From assembly GCA_027621505.1 (NCBI GenBank), contig JAQCBK010000003.1, positions 21,204-85,203 on the forward strand: a stretch of DNA of 64,000 nucleotides. Reading direction: 5' to 3'. Source of the stretch: Bacteroidota bacterium (GTDB lineage: Bacteria; Bacteroidota; Bacteroidia; Flavobacteriales; Flavobacteriaceae). The position numbers and the translations under genes were made by a program. Every line of letters begins with the position of its first letter. The stretch's first letter is position 1. Below the pieces are notes generated by a model that was not told the DNA's origin, did no database searches, and worked only from the letters and a program-made list of their open reading frames with translations. Positions 35,781 through 45,333 of the stretch are shown in pieces.

Positions 35781-36859
35781 TCTTTTTTACTGTTGAATTT
35801 TTTTTGAGCTCGCTCAGCAATTTCTTTAAGATTTTGATTTTCATCCATGGGGATGATCATCAAAACCTCTTCCGAATCAATAACGATAAAATCCTCCAAG
35901 CCCGAAATGACTACCTTTTTGTTGGAATTGGTTTTGATCAAATTGCCATTGGCGGCATGGGCATACAATGATGCATTGACTACAGCATTTTTTTCATTGT
36001 CCTTGGGTTGACGATCGTAGATTGATTTCCAACTGCCCAGGTCGTCCCAATCAAAACGAGCAGGGATCAGAAAAATGTACTCAGATTTTTCCATCAAAGC
36101 ATAATCGACTGAGATGTTTTCAGCCAAGGGGTAATTTTTAGCAATAAAATTTGCTTCTGCAGTTGTATTCAACTGATCCCATCCGCTATGGAAAAGTGCG
36201 TATAGTTTGGGAGCATGGGTTTCGAACCCCTTCAGCACTGCATTGGCAGACCAAACAAAGATTCCTGAGTTCCAAAAGTAATTTCCCGAATCAATAAAAG
36301 CTTGCGCAGTGGCTTTATCGGGCTTTTCTGTAAAAGCTTTTACCCTTTTCACCTCCCCTTCACTCTCGTCTTTTTCGATCGCCACATAACCGAATCCAGT
36401 GGAGGGGAAATCAGGACGAATTCCAAAGGTGATTAAGTTTTTTTCATCGGCATGGGACAAAGCCAAAGTCATGTCCTTTACAAACAGCATTTCATCAACA
36501 ATGACATGATCACTCGGACAAATCACTATTTTGGCATCGGGATTGATTTTTTTGATTTTAAGACTCGCCATCAAAATACAAGTGGCCGTATTGCGGCGTT
36601 CTGGTTCGCATATCACTTGATCGGGGGACATTTGATCTCCCAATTGATCTAAGATGATGCTTTTGTATCGCCCTTGGGTGACAATATAAATATTGGAGGC
36701 GGGAATAAAATTTTCTAAACGACCAAAGGTGCTTTGCAACAAGGAAACCCCTTCCCCAGTCATGTCGTGAAATTGCTTGGGAAAATCGGGAGTGCTTGAA
36801 GGCCAAAATCGCGAACCGATTCCTCCAGCCATGATGATTGCAAAGTAATTTTTAGACAT
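35777..36859 (-). CDS. manC: Mannose-1-phosphate guanylyltransferase
   Basis: Makes GDP-mannose from GTP and mannose-1-phosphate for surface polysaccharides. The nucleotidyltransferase signature GGIGSRFWP with the downstream PKQF is at the N-terminus; FTEKPD and NSGIFVW follow. At 360 aa it has no fused isomerase domain. The start overlaps the SprT-like gene by eight bases. Confidence 0.94.
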   Translation of the reverse strand: MSKNYFAIIMAGGIGSRFWPSSTPDFPKQFHDMTGEGVSLLQSTFGRLENFIPASNIYIVTQGRYKSIILDQLGDQMSPDQVICEPERRNTATCILMASLKIKKINPDAKIVICPSDHVIVDEMLFVKDMTLALSHADEKNLITFGIRPDFPSTGFGYVAIEKDESEGEVKRVKAFTEKPDKATAQAFIDSGNYFWNSGIFVWSANAVLKGFETHAPKLYALFHSGWDQLNTTAEANFIAKNYPLAENISVDYALMEKSEYIFLIPARFDWDDLGSWKSIYDRQPKDNEKNAVVNASLYAHAANGNLIKTNSNKKVVISGLEDFIVIDSEEVLMIIPMDENQNLKEIAERAQKKFNSKKD

Positions 36860-37466
36860 TATTTTCTACTTTAATGACTTGTGCATGGGGGCTAAAAAGA
36901 TATTTTCTTCGGCTGTCCATCTCTGTACATTCAAAACGTTTGACACGCTTTTTTCCCTTAATGAATCTCCTTCCATTGTAAATTTCAAAAATTGACCCAA
37001 AATCCAATTCAAAAATATAGTTTTTTTCACTCTTGGGATCATATTGATTAAGGGCCATTACCAAATCAGAATCAGAGTCGGAAGAGGCCTTTGGGTTTCT
37101 AAAATGAGCTTGAAGCACCTCCAATAATTCTTCTGGGAAAATGGAAGAATTCAAAAATGGCGCTATGATTTTTTGGTAGGTTTCTTTCCATTCTTTACCA
37201 TGTGGCTTGATCCCCGGCCCAAAATTCTTAAAGGTCAACAGATGGGCAATTTCGTGCAGGGTGGTGATCAAAAATCGGTAGGGATTGTCCATTTCATTGA
37301 CCGTAATCTGGTGACCACCGTTTGCCAAAGCCCTAAAATCTCCATGTTTGGTAACGCGACTTTTACTGATCACCAAGTTTACCTCCCATTGACTGAGGTA
37401 ATGAGAAAGTAAGGGCATGGCATTTTTAGGAATATAATTCGCTATGCCACCAATTGCGTCTTTCAT
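36852..37466 (-). CDS. SprT-like zinc metalloprotein
   Basis: A 204-aa protein of the SprT/SPRTN-like family with zinc motif HEIAH (in TTLHEIAHLLTF) and a downstream His in KPHGKEW. The family includes DNA-protein-crosslink proteases in eukaryotes; the bacterial role is unknown. The start at 37466 follows the SDR stop by four bases; a start at 37508 would overlap that gene by 38 bases and adds residues unlike the family. Confidence 0.85.
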   Translation of the reverse strand: MKDAIGGIANYIPKNAMPLLSHYLSQWEVNLVISKSRVTKHGDFRALANGGHQITVNEMDNPYRFLITTLHEIAHLLTFKNFGPGIKPHGKEWKETYQKIIAPFLNSSIFPEELLEVLQAHFRNPKASSDSDSDLVMALNQYDPKSEKNYIFELDFGSIFEIYNGRRFIKGKKRVKRFECTEMDSRRKYLFSPHAQVIKVENNV

Positions 37467-37470
37467 ATGG

Positions 37471-38145
37471 CTATGGGGTAGAGGATGATACGGGTAAAAC
37501 TTTGCCATTGTAGAAGCGTTGTCCGTTCAATCCAAAGTCGATAACATATTGGGCCATCTCCGATGCACTGACTGGGGCTTGATATCCTGGAAAAGCCTCT
37601 TCTAGCATCTCTGTTTGTACAGCTCCAAGAGCCAATGCGTTAAATGAAGGGCCACTTTCCTTAAATTCCTCTGCCAATAGCTCGGTGAGGATGACCAAAG
37701 CACCCTTACTGCTACTGTAGGCTGACAAACCTGGAAACTTCGCACTGCCCTGAACACCACCCATACTGCTGATGTTAAGAACGTGTCCCTCCGCATTCAT
37801 CTGAGGCAACATCAAACGGGTTAAAGTTGCTACGGCAAAAACATTGACCCTATAAACCTCCTCAAACTCGGAGGAAGATATTTCCAAAAAAGGCTTATTG
37901 ATCAAACTTCCCGCATTGTTGATCAAAACATCAATAGGCCCAAAGGAGGATTTTACCTGATGAGCAAAGGTGACAACTTCTGATTCAATTGAAAGATCCA
38001 CAGAAAAGGGGAAAATGTTGTCGATACCCTCGAGCGGTTTTATATTTCTGGAAAGGGCAATTACACGATGTCCGTTTGCAGCGGCTTGCTGAGAAACGGC
38101 AAAGCCCACGCCTCTGCTAGCACCTGTAACAAGAAAGGTTTTCAT
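37471..38145 (-). CDS. Short-chain dehydrogenase/reductase
   Basis: NAD(P)-dependent Rossmann-fold oxidoreductase of about 224 aa: cofactor loop TGASRGVG (from residue 7), NNAG, catalytic Ser in NISSMGG and YSSSK (Tyr/Lys). The substrate is not evident. An ATG two codons earlier (38151) is also possible. Confidence 0.9.
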   Translation of the reverse strand: MKTFLVTGASRGVGFAVSQQAAANGHRVIALSRNIKPLEGIDNIFPFSVDLSIESEVVTFAHQVKSSFGPIDVLINNAGSLINKPFLEISSSEFEEVYRVNVFAVATLTRLMLPQMNAEGHVLNISSMGGVQGSAKFPGLSAYSSSKGALVILTELLAEEFKESGPSFNALALGAVQTEMLEEAFPGYQAPVSASEMAQYVIDFGLNGQRFYNGKVLPVSSSTP

Positions 38146-38182
38146 CAGCATTCATTTAAAGGTTGGTTTTGGGTTTTCCCCA

Positions 38183-39823
38183 CTAAGAAACCAAAAGTCT
38201 AATCGGGTTTTCTATGTACAACCTCAAGGTTTGTAAAAACTGAGCTCCCGTAGCACCGTCAACTGTTCTGTGGTCACATGCCAATGTAAGTTTCATGGTA
38301 CTGCCAACAACGATTTCATCAGCACGAACTACCGGTTTTTTCTCTATTGCACCAACGGAAAGAATAGCCGAATTGGGTTGATTGATGATGGAAGTAAATT
38401 CTTGAATGCCAAACATGCCTAAATTGGAGACCGTAAAGGTGCTCCCATCCATTTCAGCAGGAGTCAATTTCTTGTCTCTGGCTCTAAGGGCATAATCTTT
38501 AACAGTCACCCCAATTTGTCTTAAATCCATCTCATCGGTAAATTGGAGCACAGGAACGACCAGTCCATCTTCAACAGCAACGGCTACCCCCAAATGGACG
38601 TGGTGATTTTGAACCACTTTGTCATCGTACCACTGAGAATTAACTTGAGGATGTTCCTTCAAGGACAAGGCTACAGCTTTGAGGACGATATCATTAAAGG
38701 AAATTTTGGTATCGGGTAGGGTATTGAATTGTTCACGAAAAGCAATGGCATTGTCCATGTTCATTTCTACGCCAAGATAGTAATGGGGAGCAGAAAATTT
38801 AGAGGCAGAGAGGCGCTTCGCAATGGCTTTCCTCATGGAACTATTGGCCAATTCAGTAACGCTTTCTACCCCACTTGGCCCTTTGGAGAGCGCAAAGCCT
38901 CCCGAGCTTCCTTTGAAGTTTTCTATGTCACGTTTGATGATTCTACCTCCATCACCAGATCCATTAACTTGTTGGAGGCTAATCCCTTTTTCCTCGGCCA
39001 ATTTTTTTGCCAAAGGAGATGCGATCAATCTACCGTTTTGGTTGTGATTAAGAGCTATGGGTGTTTGTGGAGCTACAGGGGTAGGTTGGTTTGTTTCCAC
39101 TGGCTTTTCAACAGCCGGTGCACTAACTTCTGCCTTTGGTGCTTCCACAGGGGTGTCAGCAGAAATATTACTGGCAATGGCAGCTTCTACGTCTTTGGGG
39201 TCGGTTCCCGCTTTGCCAATGGCTGCTAATACAGAATCAACAGCTGCAGATTGACCTTCTTCCAGGCCAATATACAGTAGAGTACCAGAGTAAAATGATT
39301 CAAACTCCATGGTGGCTTTGTCGGTTTCAATCTCTGCCAATATGTCTCCTTCGTTTACCGCATCTCCTACCTTTTTGTTCCATTTGGCTACGGTACCTTC
39401 CTCCATAGTATCACTCAATCGAGGCATGGTGATGACCTCAACACCATCAGGCATGGCTGTTTTTTCGGCAACAGGCGTAGCTACAGCTATTGCCTCAGTA
39501 ACTGGAGCAGGTGATGCGTTTTCTGATTCTGATGGAGCAGAAGCAGGGGCTTCTCCTCCTTTAAGCATTGCAGAAATGTCCTCTCCTTTTTCACCAATAA
39601 TAGCCAAAAGGGAATCCACGGGAGCAGTTCCTCCTTCTTCAATCCCAATATGGAGTAACTCGCCCTCTTGGAAAGACTCAAACTCCATGGTGGCTTTGTC
39701 GGTTTCTATCTCGGCCAGTATGTCGCCTTCCTTAACCGCATCCCCCACTTTTTTGAACCATTTGGCAACGGTGCCCTCCTCCATGGTATCACTCAAACGT
39801 GGCATATTTATTAGTTCGGCCAT
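38183..39823 (-). CDS. pdhC: Pyruvate dehydrogenase E2 (dihydrolipoamide acetyltransferase), two lipoyl domains
   Basis: Core of the pyruvate dehydrogenase complex, 546 aa. Two lipoyl domains (about residues 1-80 and 128-208) carry lipoylation lysines Lys43 and Lys169 in ETDKATME. An Ala/Pro-rich linker, an E1/E3-binding domain (about 265-300) and the catalytic domain follow, with the HxxxDG motif (DHRTVDG) near residue 516. It begins one base after the pdhA stop. Neither E1-beta nor E3 lies beside it, so an (E1-alpha)-E2 pair is made here and the other subunits elsewhere. Confidence 0.96.
   Translation of the reverse strand: MAELINMPRLSDTMEEGTVAKWFKKVGDAVKEGDILAEIETDKATMEFESFQEGELLHIGIEEGGTAPVDSLLAIIGEKGEDISAMLKGGEAPASAPSESENASPAPVTEAIAVATPVAEKTAMPDGVEVITMPRLSDTMEEGTVAKWNKKVGDAVNEGDILAEIETDKATMEFESFYSGTLLYIGLEEGQSAAVDSVLAAIGKAGTDPKDVEAAIASNISADTPVEAPKAEVSAPAVEKPVETNQPTPVAPQTPIALNHNQNGRLIASPLAKKLAEEKGISLQQVNGSGDGGRIIKRDIENFKGSSGGFALSKGPSGVESVTELANSSMRKAIAKRLSASKFSAPHYYLGVEMNMDNAIAFREQFNTLPDTKISFNDIVLKAVALSLKEHPQVNSQWYDDKVVQNHHVHLGVAVAVEDGLVVPVLQFTDEMDLRQIGVTVKDYALRARDKKLTPAEMDGSTFTVSNLGMFGIQEFTSIINQPNSAILSVGAIEKKPVVRADEIVVGSTMKLTLACDHRTVDGATGAQFLQTLRLYIENPIRLLVS
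39200..39823 (-). repeat. Tandem duplication of the lipoyl domain coding sequence in pdhC
   Basis: The first unit lies at about 39823-39584 and the second at about 39442-39200. The proteins share long identical runs (MPRLSDTMEEGTVAKW; ILAEIETDKATMEFESF), but codons differ at many third positions, for example CCA/CCT and CGT/CGA. This is an old duplication under protein-level selection, not a recent copy. Confidence 0.85.
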
Positions 39824-39824
39824 T

Positions 39825-40826
39825 CTAGTCTAATTTATGCTTAATAAATGGATAATCTTTCTGCTCGTAAACTGCATCGTACATCACGGATTGGTCTGGA
39901 TAAGGGGATTCCTCGGCAAACTTTTCGCATTCACTAACCTTAGCTTTTACGCTGGCATCCAACTCGTCCAGTTGTTTTTGGGAGGCATATTTGTTTTTGA
40001 GAATGATCTCTTTGACTTGGGTGATGGGATCGATTTTTCGATATTCTTCTACCTCTTCTTTGGTTCTGTACTTTTGGGCGTCCGACATGGAATGTCCTCT
40101 ATATCGGTAGGTTTTCATTTCGAGAAAAGAGGGACCTTTTCCGGCTCTGGCGTGTCTGATGGCTTTGTCCAATTCCTCAGCAACTGCTACAGGATCCATG
40201 CCGTCGACGGGGCCACAGGGCATTTCATAGCCCAACCCCAACTTCCATATTTCTTGATGACTTGCAGTTCGGGCCACCGATGTACCCATTGCATAACCGT
40301 TGTTCTCCACAACAAAAACAACTGGTAATTGCCACAAGGTGGCAAGATTGAGTGTTTCGTGGAGAGCGCCTTGTCTGACCGCACCATCCCCCATAAAACA
40401 GAGGGTTACATTGTCTCTATTAAAATATTTATCCCCAAAAGCCATTCCTGCTCCCAATGGAATCTGTCCACCGACAATACCGTGACCACCATGAAAATTG
40501 TATTCTTTAGAAAAAATATGCATGGATCCACCCAATCCCATAGAAGTTCCAGTTGCTTTACCAAACAATTCGGCCATCACACGCTTGGGATCCACTCCCA
40601 TTCCAATGGGTTGAACGTGATTTCGGTAGGCAGTTATCATACGGTCTTTGCCCAACTCCATCACATGAAGTGCTCCGGCTAGGATGGCCTCTTGCCCATT
40701 GTATAGGTGGAGAAAGCCACGTACTTTTTGCTGGATGTAGACAGCGGCTAGCTTGTCTTCAAACTTTCGCCAAAACAACATGTCTTCGTACCACTTTAAA
40801 TAGGTAGCTTTTGTGATTTTTTTCAT
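39825..40826 (-). CDS. pdhA: Pyruvate dehydrogenase E1 component, alpha subunit
   Basis: Thiamine-diphosphate-binding subunit of 333 aa that decarboxylates pyruvate and acetylates the E2 lipoyl groups together with an E1-beta subunit. The TPP motif starts at MGDGAVRQG and ends at ENNGYAMG; the phosphorylation-loop-like YRYRGHSMSD is present. It is the first gene of the pdhA-pdhC unit, with a -7 element upstream. Confidence 0.96.
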   Translation of the reverse strand: MKKITKATYLKWYEDMLFWRKFEDKLAAVYIQQKVRGFLHLYNGQEAILAGALHVMELGKDRMITAYRNHVQPIGMGVDPKRVMAELFGKATGTSMGLGGSMHIFSKEYNFHGGHGIVGGQIPLGAGMAFGDKYFNRDNVTLCFMGDGAVRQGALHETLNLATLWQLPVVFVVENNGYAMGTSVARTASHQEIWKLGLGYEMPCGPVDGMDPVAVAEELDKAIRHARAGKGPSFLEMKTYRYRGHSMSDAQKYRTKEEVEEYRKIDPITQVKEIILKNKYASQKQLDELDASVKAKVSECEKFAEESPYPDQSVMYDAVYEQKDYPFIKHKLD

Positions 40827-40855
40827 TAAACGGAATCAATTATCAAATTCGAATT

Positions 40856-40863
40856 CAAAATTA
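40856..40863 (-). promoter_or_regulatory. -7 element for pdhA-pdhC
   Basis: TAATTTTG on the minus strand, an exact TAnnTTTG match, 29 bases before the pdhA ATG. At the -33 distance there is TTA rather than TTG. Confidence 0.45.
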
Positions 40864-40914
40864 CTGAATTATGTCCTTCTGATAAAAAATAATTTAATAA
40901 TTGATGGTGGAAAT

Positions 40915-42099
40915 TCAAAAGGTTCCCTCCACAGGCTGGGTATCCTCTTGAGGAAGAGGGTTGGATCGGTTAAATCCAAAGGTTAAAGAAAATCGAACGG
41001 TATTCTCCAGAGGATTTCTGATTTTTGAGGTGGAGGAAAGATAGGAAATATCTATCACCATCCCATTGAGTTTAAATCCAGCACCAAATGTCATGTATCT
41101 TCGTGATCCTTTTTCCTCGCTCTCATTGAAATATCCTGTCCTGAGCGCTAATGTTTCCGCAAAAAGATATTCAAAACCCAATGCCCAGGTTATTTCTTTC
41201 AACTCCTCTGCCATTCCACCGGGAGCATCGTTGAATGATTTAAAAATCCCATTGAAAAAGTTAATATCTGGTTGCCTGTATCCTTGCAACTCATTGTTAT
41301 TGTTGTAGTAAGCTACGGGGGTAGGGACCAAAAGTTTAGACAATTCGAGATGAATCCCCAGAACATTGGAGGTGTCAAAAATCAAATCCAAGCCTGTACC
41401 TATTTTAAGGTTGGTTGGAATGAAGTCCGTTTGCCCCCCTTCGTCGTACTTGAGTCGAGGACCAATATTCGAAATGTTAAATCCAGCCCTGATCAATCCG
41501 TCCAGATTTCCCATGTCGAAGGGGGAACTTTGGTAAAAGCCCGCAATGTCAACTCCCAAACTATTGGCAGAGGTGGCATCCATATCGGTATGAATTTTTA
41601 GGTCGGATCTCAAAAATCTACCTGCGACTGCCATGGCAAAATTTTCGCTCAGTTTTAGAGAGTAGGAGAGATCCAGTGTAATTTCATTGGGTCTTTTGGA
41701 GCCTTGATCAATGATGTCTCCAGAGATCATTTCATTGAACTGAACATTCCCATAACTGAAATACTTGAGGCTGGTTCCCCAGGCGCTTCTCTCATTGATT
41801 TTAATAAAATAGGATATACTTCCAAGGAAGATATCATCTACCAGTTTTCTCAAATAGGGGGTATAACTGAGTCCCAGTCCACTATCCCCCTCCGAGAAGG
41901 CATATTTGGCAGGGTTCCATTGTTGTGAATAAGAATCGGCAGAGGTGGCGACACCCAATTCTCCCATCCCTGCTGCTCTGGCATCTGGAGTAATCAGCAG
42001 AAAAGGAACGCCAGTAGTAATCACACGATCTTGACCATAAGTTTTTATGAAAAAAAATAGCAAGAGAAAAATCTTAATTGGGGGGCTTATTGACTTCAT
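40915..42099 (-). CDS. porV: Type IX secretion outer-membrane protein PorV (LptO)
   Basis: Outer-membrane beta-barrel of 394 aa with a signal peptide (about residues 1-22, cut near TYGQ) and the PorV signature TTGVPFLLITPDARAAGMGE followed by QQWNPAKYAF. PorV collects cargo proteins emerging from the SprA translocon and passes them to the attachment complex. The start at 42099 gives a normal signal peptide; the open frame extends nine codons further. It is divergent from gldJ, with no porU gene between them. Confidence 0.95.
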   Translation of the reverse strand: MKSISPPIKIFLLLFFFIKTYGQDRVITTGVPFLLITPDARAAGMGELGVATSADSYSQQWNPAKYAFSEGDSGLGLSYTPYLRKLVDDIFLGSISYFIKINERSAWGTSLKYFSYGNVQFNEMISGDIIDQGSKRPNEITLDLSYSLKLSENFAMAVAGRFLRSDLKIHTDMDATSANSLGVDIAGFYQSSPFDMGNLDGLIRAGFNISNIGPRLKYDEGGQTDFIPTNLKIGTGLDLIFDTSNVLGIHLELSKLLVPTPVAYYNNNNELQGYRQPDINFFNGIFKSFNDAPGGMAEELKEITWALGFEYLFAETLALRTGYFNESEEKGSRRYMTFGAGFKLNGMVIDISYLSSTSKIRNPLENTVRFSLTFGFNRSNPLPQEDTQPVEGTF

Positions 42100-42289
42100 C
42101 ACTTTATATTTGATTTTATAACGCAATAAACCCTTATATGTTGTATTGGTTTACCATCAACTTATTAACATTTAGATTTTTTGTAGTAATGGATATAATA
42201 TTAAGATGGAAATTCCGTTATTGTGATAATGATGAAGCTTGCGTTTATTTTACAAATAAAATTTAAGACGCAGATAATTAGTATATTGC

Positions 42290-44014
42290 ATGAAAATTAG
42301 ACCTATCAATCCTATGAAGATTAATTTTTTAATAAGATCTATTTTTATTGTTCTTATAGCTGTTTTTGTGGTTTCTTGTGGAGGAAGAAGCAATGTTTCC
42401 CGAGGAACAGGCTGGGGCATCAACTCAAAGGAAGGTGGTTTCCAATACAATCTTGAGTTTGAAGATCAAGAAAGCGGCCCTGGTTTGGTCTTTATTGAAG
42501 GAGGTACCTACACCAAGGGTCAAGTCCAAGATGATGTTTTGCACGATTGGAACAATACCCCCACCCAACAGCACGTGATGTCTTTTTATATTGACGAAAC
42601 AGAGGTGACCAACCTCATGTACATGGAATATCTGAACTGGTTAGAAACTGTATTTCCATTGAGTGAACCCCGATACAGACAAATCTATGAAGGAGCCCTT
42701 CCCGATACATTGGTTTGGAGAAATACATTGGGATACATGGAGGAGCTAACCACCAACTATCTCAGACATCCCGCCTATGCAGAATATCCTGTGGTGGGAG
42801 TCAATTGGTTGCAAGCCGTTCAATTTGCTGAATGGAGAACCAATAGGGTAAACGAATTTATTTTGGAAAGAGAATCCTATGTCCAAAAAAACATTCGATA
42901 CAGTGAAAATGATGGAGGAGTAGTCAACTCCAATAGCATTTTCAATACAGATGCCTACCTTAAAAGACCCGAAACGGCCTATGGAGGATTGATGGCCTCT
43001 GATAGTATTATGGGTAAAAGTGGAACCATGAAAAAAGATACCGCCACCGTAAATGTATACGCAGGGATAGACAAAGGAGTTTTGTTGCCCTCCTACAGAT
43101 TGCCCACTGAGGCTGAGTGGGAATATGCAGCACTGGCATTGGTTGGTGACAGAGAATACAACACCTATAGAGGGAAGAAAAAATATCCTTGGTCAGGGGA
43201 ATATACCCGATCAAGTGAAAGGAGAAGTGAAGGAGACCAATTGGCGAATTTTAAATTTGGAAAAGGAGATTATGGCGGAATAGCCGGATGGTCGGACGAC
43301 GGAGGGGATATTACTGTTCAGGTAAAAAGCTATCCTGCCAATGACTTCGGCGTTTACGATATGGCTGGAAATGTAGCGGAGTGGGTTGCGGATGTTTACC
43401 GACCCATCATAGACGATGAGGCGAATGATTTTAACTATTTCAGGGGGAATATCTTTCTTAAAAACGCCATTGGGGAAGATGGAAAAGCCACCATTATTTC
43501 TCCCGAAGAATTGGTATACGATACTTTACCTAATGGAAAAGTAATGCTCAAAAGGCTGCCAGGTGATCTGGCCAAAATCCCAATTGATGAAGAAGAAACT
43601 TTCTTAAGACAGAATTTTTCCGAAAGCGATAACCGAAATTACAGAGACGGGGATAAGAAATCCACCCGATTGTTTGCAAGCTTCAACAATACTGATGGTG
43701 ATGCATCAAAGAAACGACCCGAGACATCGGGCATGTATGACGCTCCCATCCACCCAAAGGTATCGTTGGATGATGAAGGCAATGTTTCGAGAAATATTGA
43801 TAAGTCCAGTCGCAGAACCTCACTCATTACTGATGAAGTTCGGGTCTATAAAGGAGGCTCTTGGAAGGATCGCGCCTATTGGTTGGATCCTGCACAAAGG
43901 AGATACCTACCCCAGTACATTGCAACAGATTATATTGGATTCAGATGTGCCATGTCTCGATTGGGTCAGAAGAGCAGAATTAAAAAGACCGCAAGACACA
44001 AGCGCGGTAAATAA
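42290..44014 (+). CDS. gldJ: Gliding motility / type IX secretion lipoprotein GldJ
   Basis: Lipoprotein of 574 aa with a lipobox at Cys30 (VVSC) and a formylglycine-generating-enzyme-like (SUMF1) fold, seen in YRLPTEAEWEYAA, YDMAGNVAEWVADV and the C-terminal GGSWKDR and DYIGFRCA blocks. GldJ is a helical-track lipoprotein required for gliding and for stability of the GldK-N secretion ring. A second in-frame ATG at 42314 gives a more typical 22-residue signal and may be the real start. A strong terminator follows at 44022-44046. Confidence 0.95.
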   Translation: MKIRPINPMKINFLIRSIFIVLIAVFVVSCGGRSNVSRGTGWGINSKEGGFQYNLEFEDQESGPGLVFIEGGTYTKGQVQDDVLHDWNNTPTQQHVMSFYIDETEVTNLMYMEYLNWLETVFPLSEPRYRQIYEGALPDTLVWRNTLGYMEELTTNYLRHPAYAEYPVVGVNWLQAVQFAEWRTNRVNEFILERESYVQKNIRYSENDGGVVNSNSIFNTDAYLKRPETAYGGLMASDSIMGKSGTMKKDTATVNVYAGIDKGVLLPSYRLPTEAEWEYAALALVGDREYNTYRGKKKYPWSGEYTRSSERRSEGDQLANFKFGKGDYGGIAGWSDDGGDITVQVKSYPANDFGVYDMAGNVAEWVADVYRPIIDDEANDFNYFRGNIFLKNAIGEDGKATIISPEELVYDTLPNGKVMLKRLPGDLAKIPIDEEETFLRQNFSESDNRNYRDGDKKSTRLFASFNNTDGDASKKRPETSGMYDAPIHPKVSLDDEGNVSRNIDKSSRRTSLITDEVRVYKGGSWKDRAYWLDPAQRRYLPQYIATDYIGFRCAMSRLGQKSRIKKTARHKRGK

Positions 44015-44021
44015 TCTAATC

Positions 44022-44046
44022 AAGGCATCATTTGATGCCTTTTTTT
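44022..44046 (+). terminator. Rho-independent terminator between gldJ and murF
   Basis: An eight-pair stem (AAGGCATC/GATGCCTT, loop ATTT) runs into six T residues that end directly at the murF ATG (44047). It starts seven bases past the gldJ stop. Transcripts that end here would stop at the murF start codon. Confidence 0.85.
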
Positions 44047-45333
44047 ATGAATACATCGCAACTCCACGATTATTTTAAAAGTACCTCAGGAGTCGTTACT
44101 GACAGTCGAAAGCTCAAAAAAGACTGTTTTTTCGTCGCCTTGAAAGGGCCCAATTTCGATGGAAATCTGTTTGCTGAAAGTGCTTTGGAACAGGGGGCAA
44201 AATACGCATTAATCGACCAAAAGAAAATCGCACTAAATAATGACCGATTGATTTTGGTGGATGATGTTCTAAAAGCTTTACAAGAACTATCAACTTATCA
44301 CAGAAACAAGCTCAAGTTAAAAATCCTTGCACTCACAGGCAGTAATGGTAAAACCACAACCAAGGAATTGATCAGAAGTGTATTGGATCAAAAATATACT
44401 ACCAAAGCTACTGATGGCAACTTGAACAACCACATTGGTGTTCCACTGACATTGCTACAATTTGATGTAAACACAGAAATCGGCATCGTTGAGATGGGAG
44501 CGAATCACAAAAAAGAAATTGATTTCTTGTGCCATATCGCTCAACCCGACTATGGATTGATCACCAACTTTGGTGAGGCACACTTGGAAGGATTTGGAGG
44601 AATAGAAGGTGTCATCGAAGGAAAATCCGAGCTGTATGATTATATTTCTAAAAAAAGAGGAACCTTGTTCTTGAATTACGATGACCCATTACAAAAAAAA
44701 TGGACATCAAAATCACCCCATTATACCTTTGGTCAAGACCAAGAAGCGGACTGCCCATTGGAGTACATCAGTAAAAAAAATAGACCACTGACCCTTAAAA
44801 ACGGCTCAAATCAGATCGAAAGTCAATTGCATGGGGAATACAATTTTCCCAATATTGCGGCAGCTGTAGCCATAGGAAAATATTTTGATTTAGCTGATGA
44901 GCAGATCAATAGGGGTATCTCTGGTTATGAACCGAGGAATAACCGATCACAAATCATTTTGAAAGGGAAAAATAAAATCACACTGGATGCATATAATGCC
45001 AACCCAACCAGTATGGAAGCATCCGTCACCTCTTTTGTTAACAACAAAGGAAATAAAGCAGCAGTCATATTGGGTGATATGTTTGAATTGGGGGTTCACA
45101 CGCCCGAGGCCCACCAAAAGATTGTAAACCTACTGGAGCAAACCGATTTGGATAAAATCTTGATCGCTGGCAAACACTTTTTTCAAACCCATTCTCAGGA
45201 CATGAGGATAGTATCCTTTGAATCGCTGGCTGAAATCAAGGATTATTTGATCCAAAATCCTTTTGACGACATGGAAGTTCTGATCAAAGGTTCCAGAGGA
45301 ATGATGATGGAAAGCCTTCTAGAGTATCTTTAA
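44047..45333 (+). CDS. murF: UDP-N-acetylmuramoyl-tripeptide-D-alanyl-D-alanine ligase MurF
   Basis: Adds D-Ala-D-Ala to the UDP-MurNAc tripeptide, the last cytoplasmic Mur-ligase step. The N-terminal VTDSRKLKKDCFFVALKG block and the ATP motif TGSNGKTTTKE are clear, with DAYNANPTSM in the C-terminal part; 428 aa. The start at 44047 was chosen because the longer open frame begins inside the terminator stem. No -7 element is seen between gldJ and murF, so it depends on read-through or an unrecognised promoter. The stop overlaps the acs stop. Confidence 0.95.
   Translation: MNTSQLHDYFKSTSGVVTDSRKLKKDCFFVALKGPNFDGNLFAESALEQGAKYALIDQKKIALNNDRLILVDDVLKALQELSTYHRNKLKLKILALTGSNGKTTTKELIRSVLDQKYTTKATDGNLNNHIGVPLTLLQFDVNTEIGIVEMGANHKKEIDFLCHIAQPDYGLITNFGEAHLEGFGGIEGVIEGKSELYDYISKKRGTLFLNYDDPLQKKWTSKSPHYTFGQDQEADCPLEYISKKNRPLTLKNGSNQIESQLHGEYNFPNIAAAVAIGKYFDLADEQINRGISGYEPRNNRSQIILKGKNKITLDAYNANPTSMEASVTSFVNNKGNKAAVILGDMFELGVHTPEAHQKIVNLLEQTDLDKILIAGKHFFQTHSQDMRIVSFESLAEIKDYLIQNPFDDMEVLIKGSRGMMMESLLEYL

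Noticed and set aside
39200..39823. Recent tandem repeat or recombination hotspot in pdhC
   Set aside because: The two lipoyl units differ at many synonymous sites, so the duplication is old and is normal domain architecture for this enzyme.
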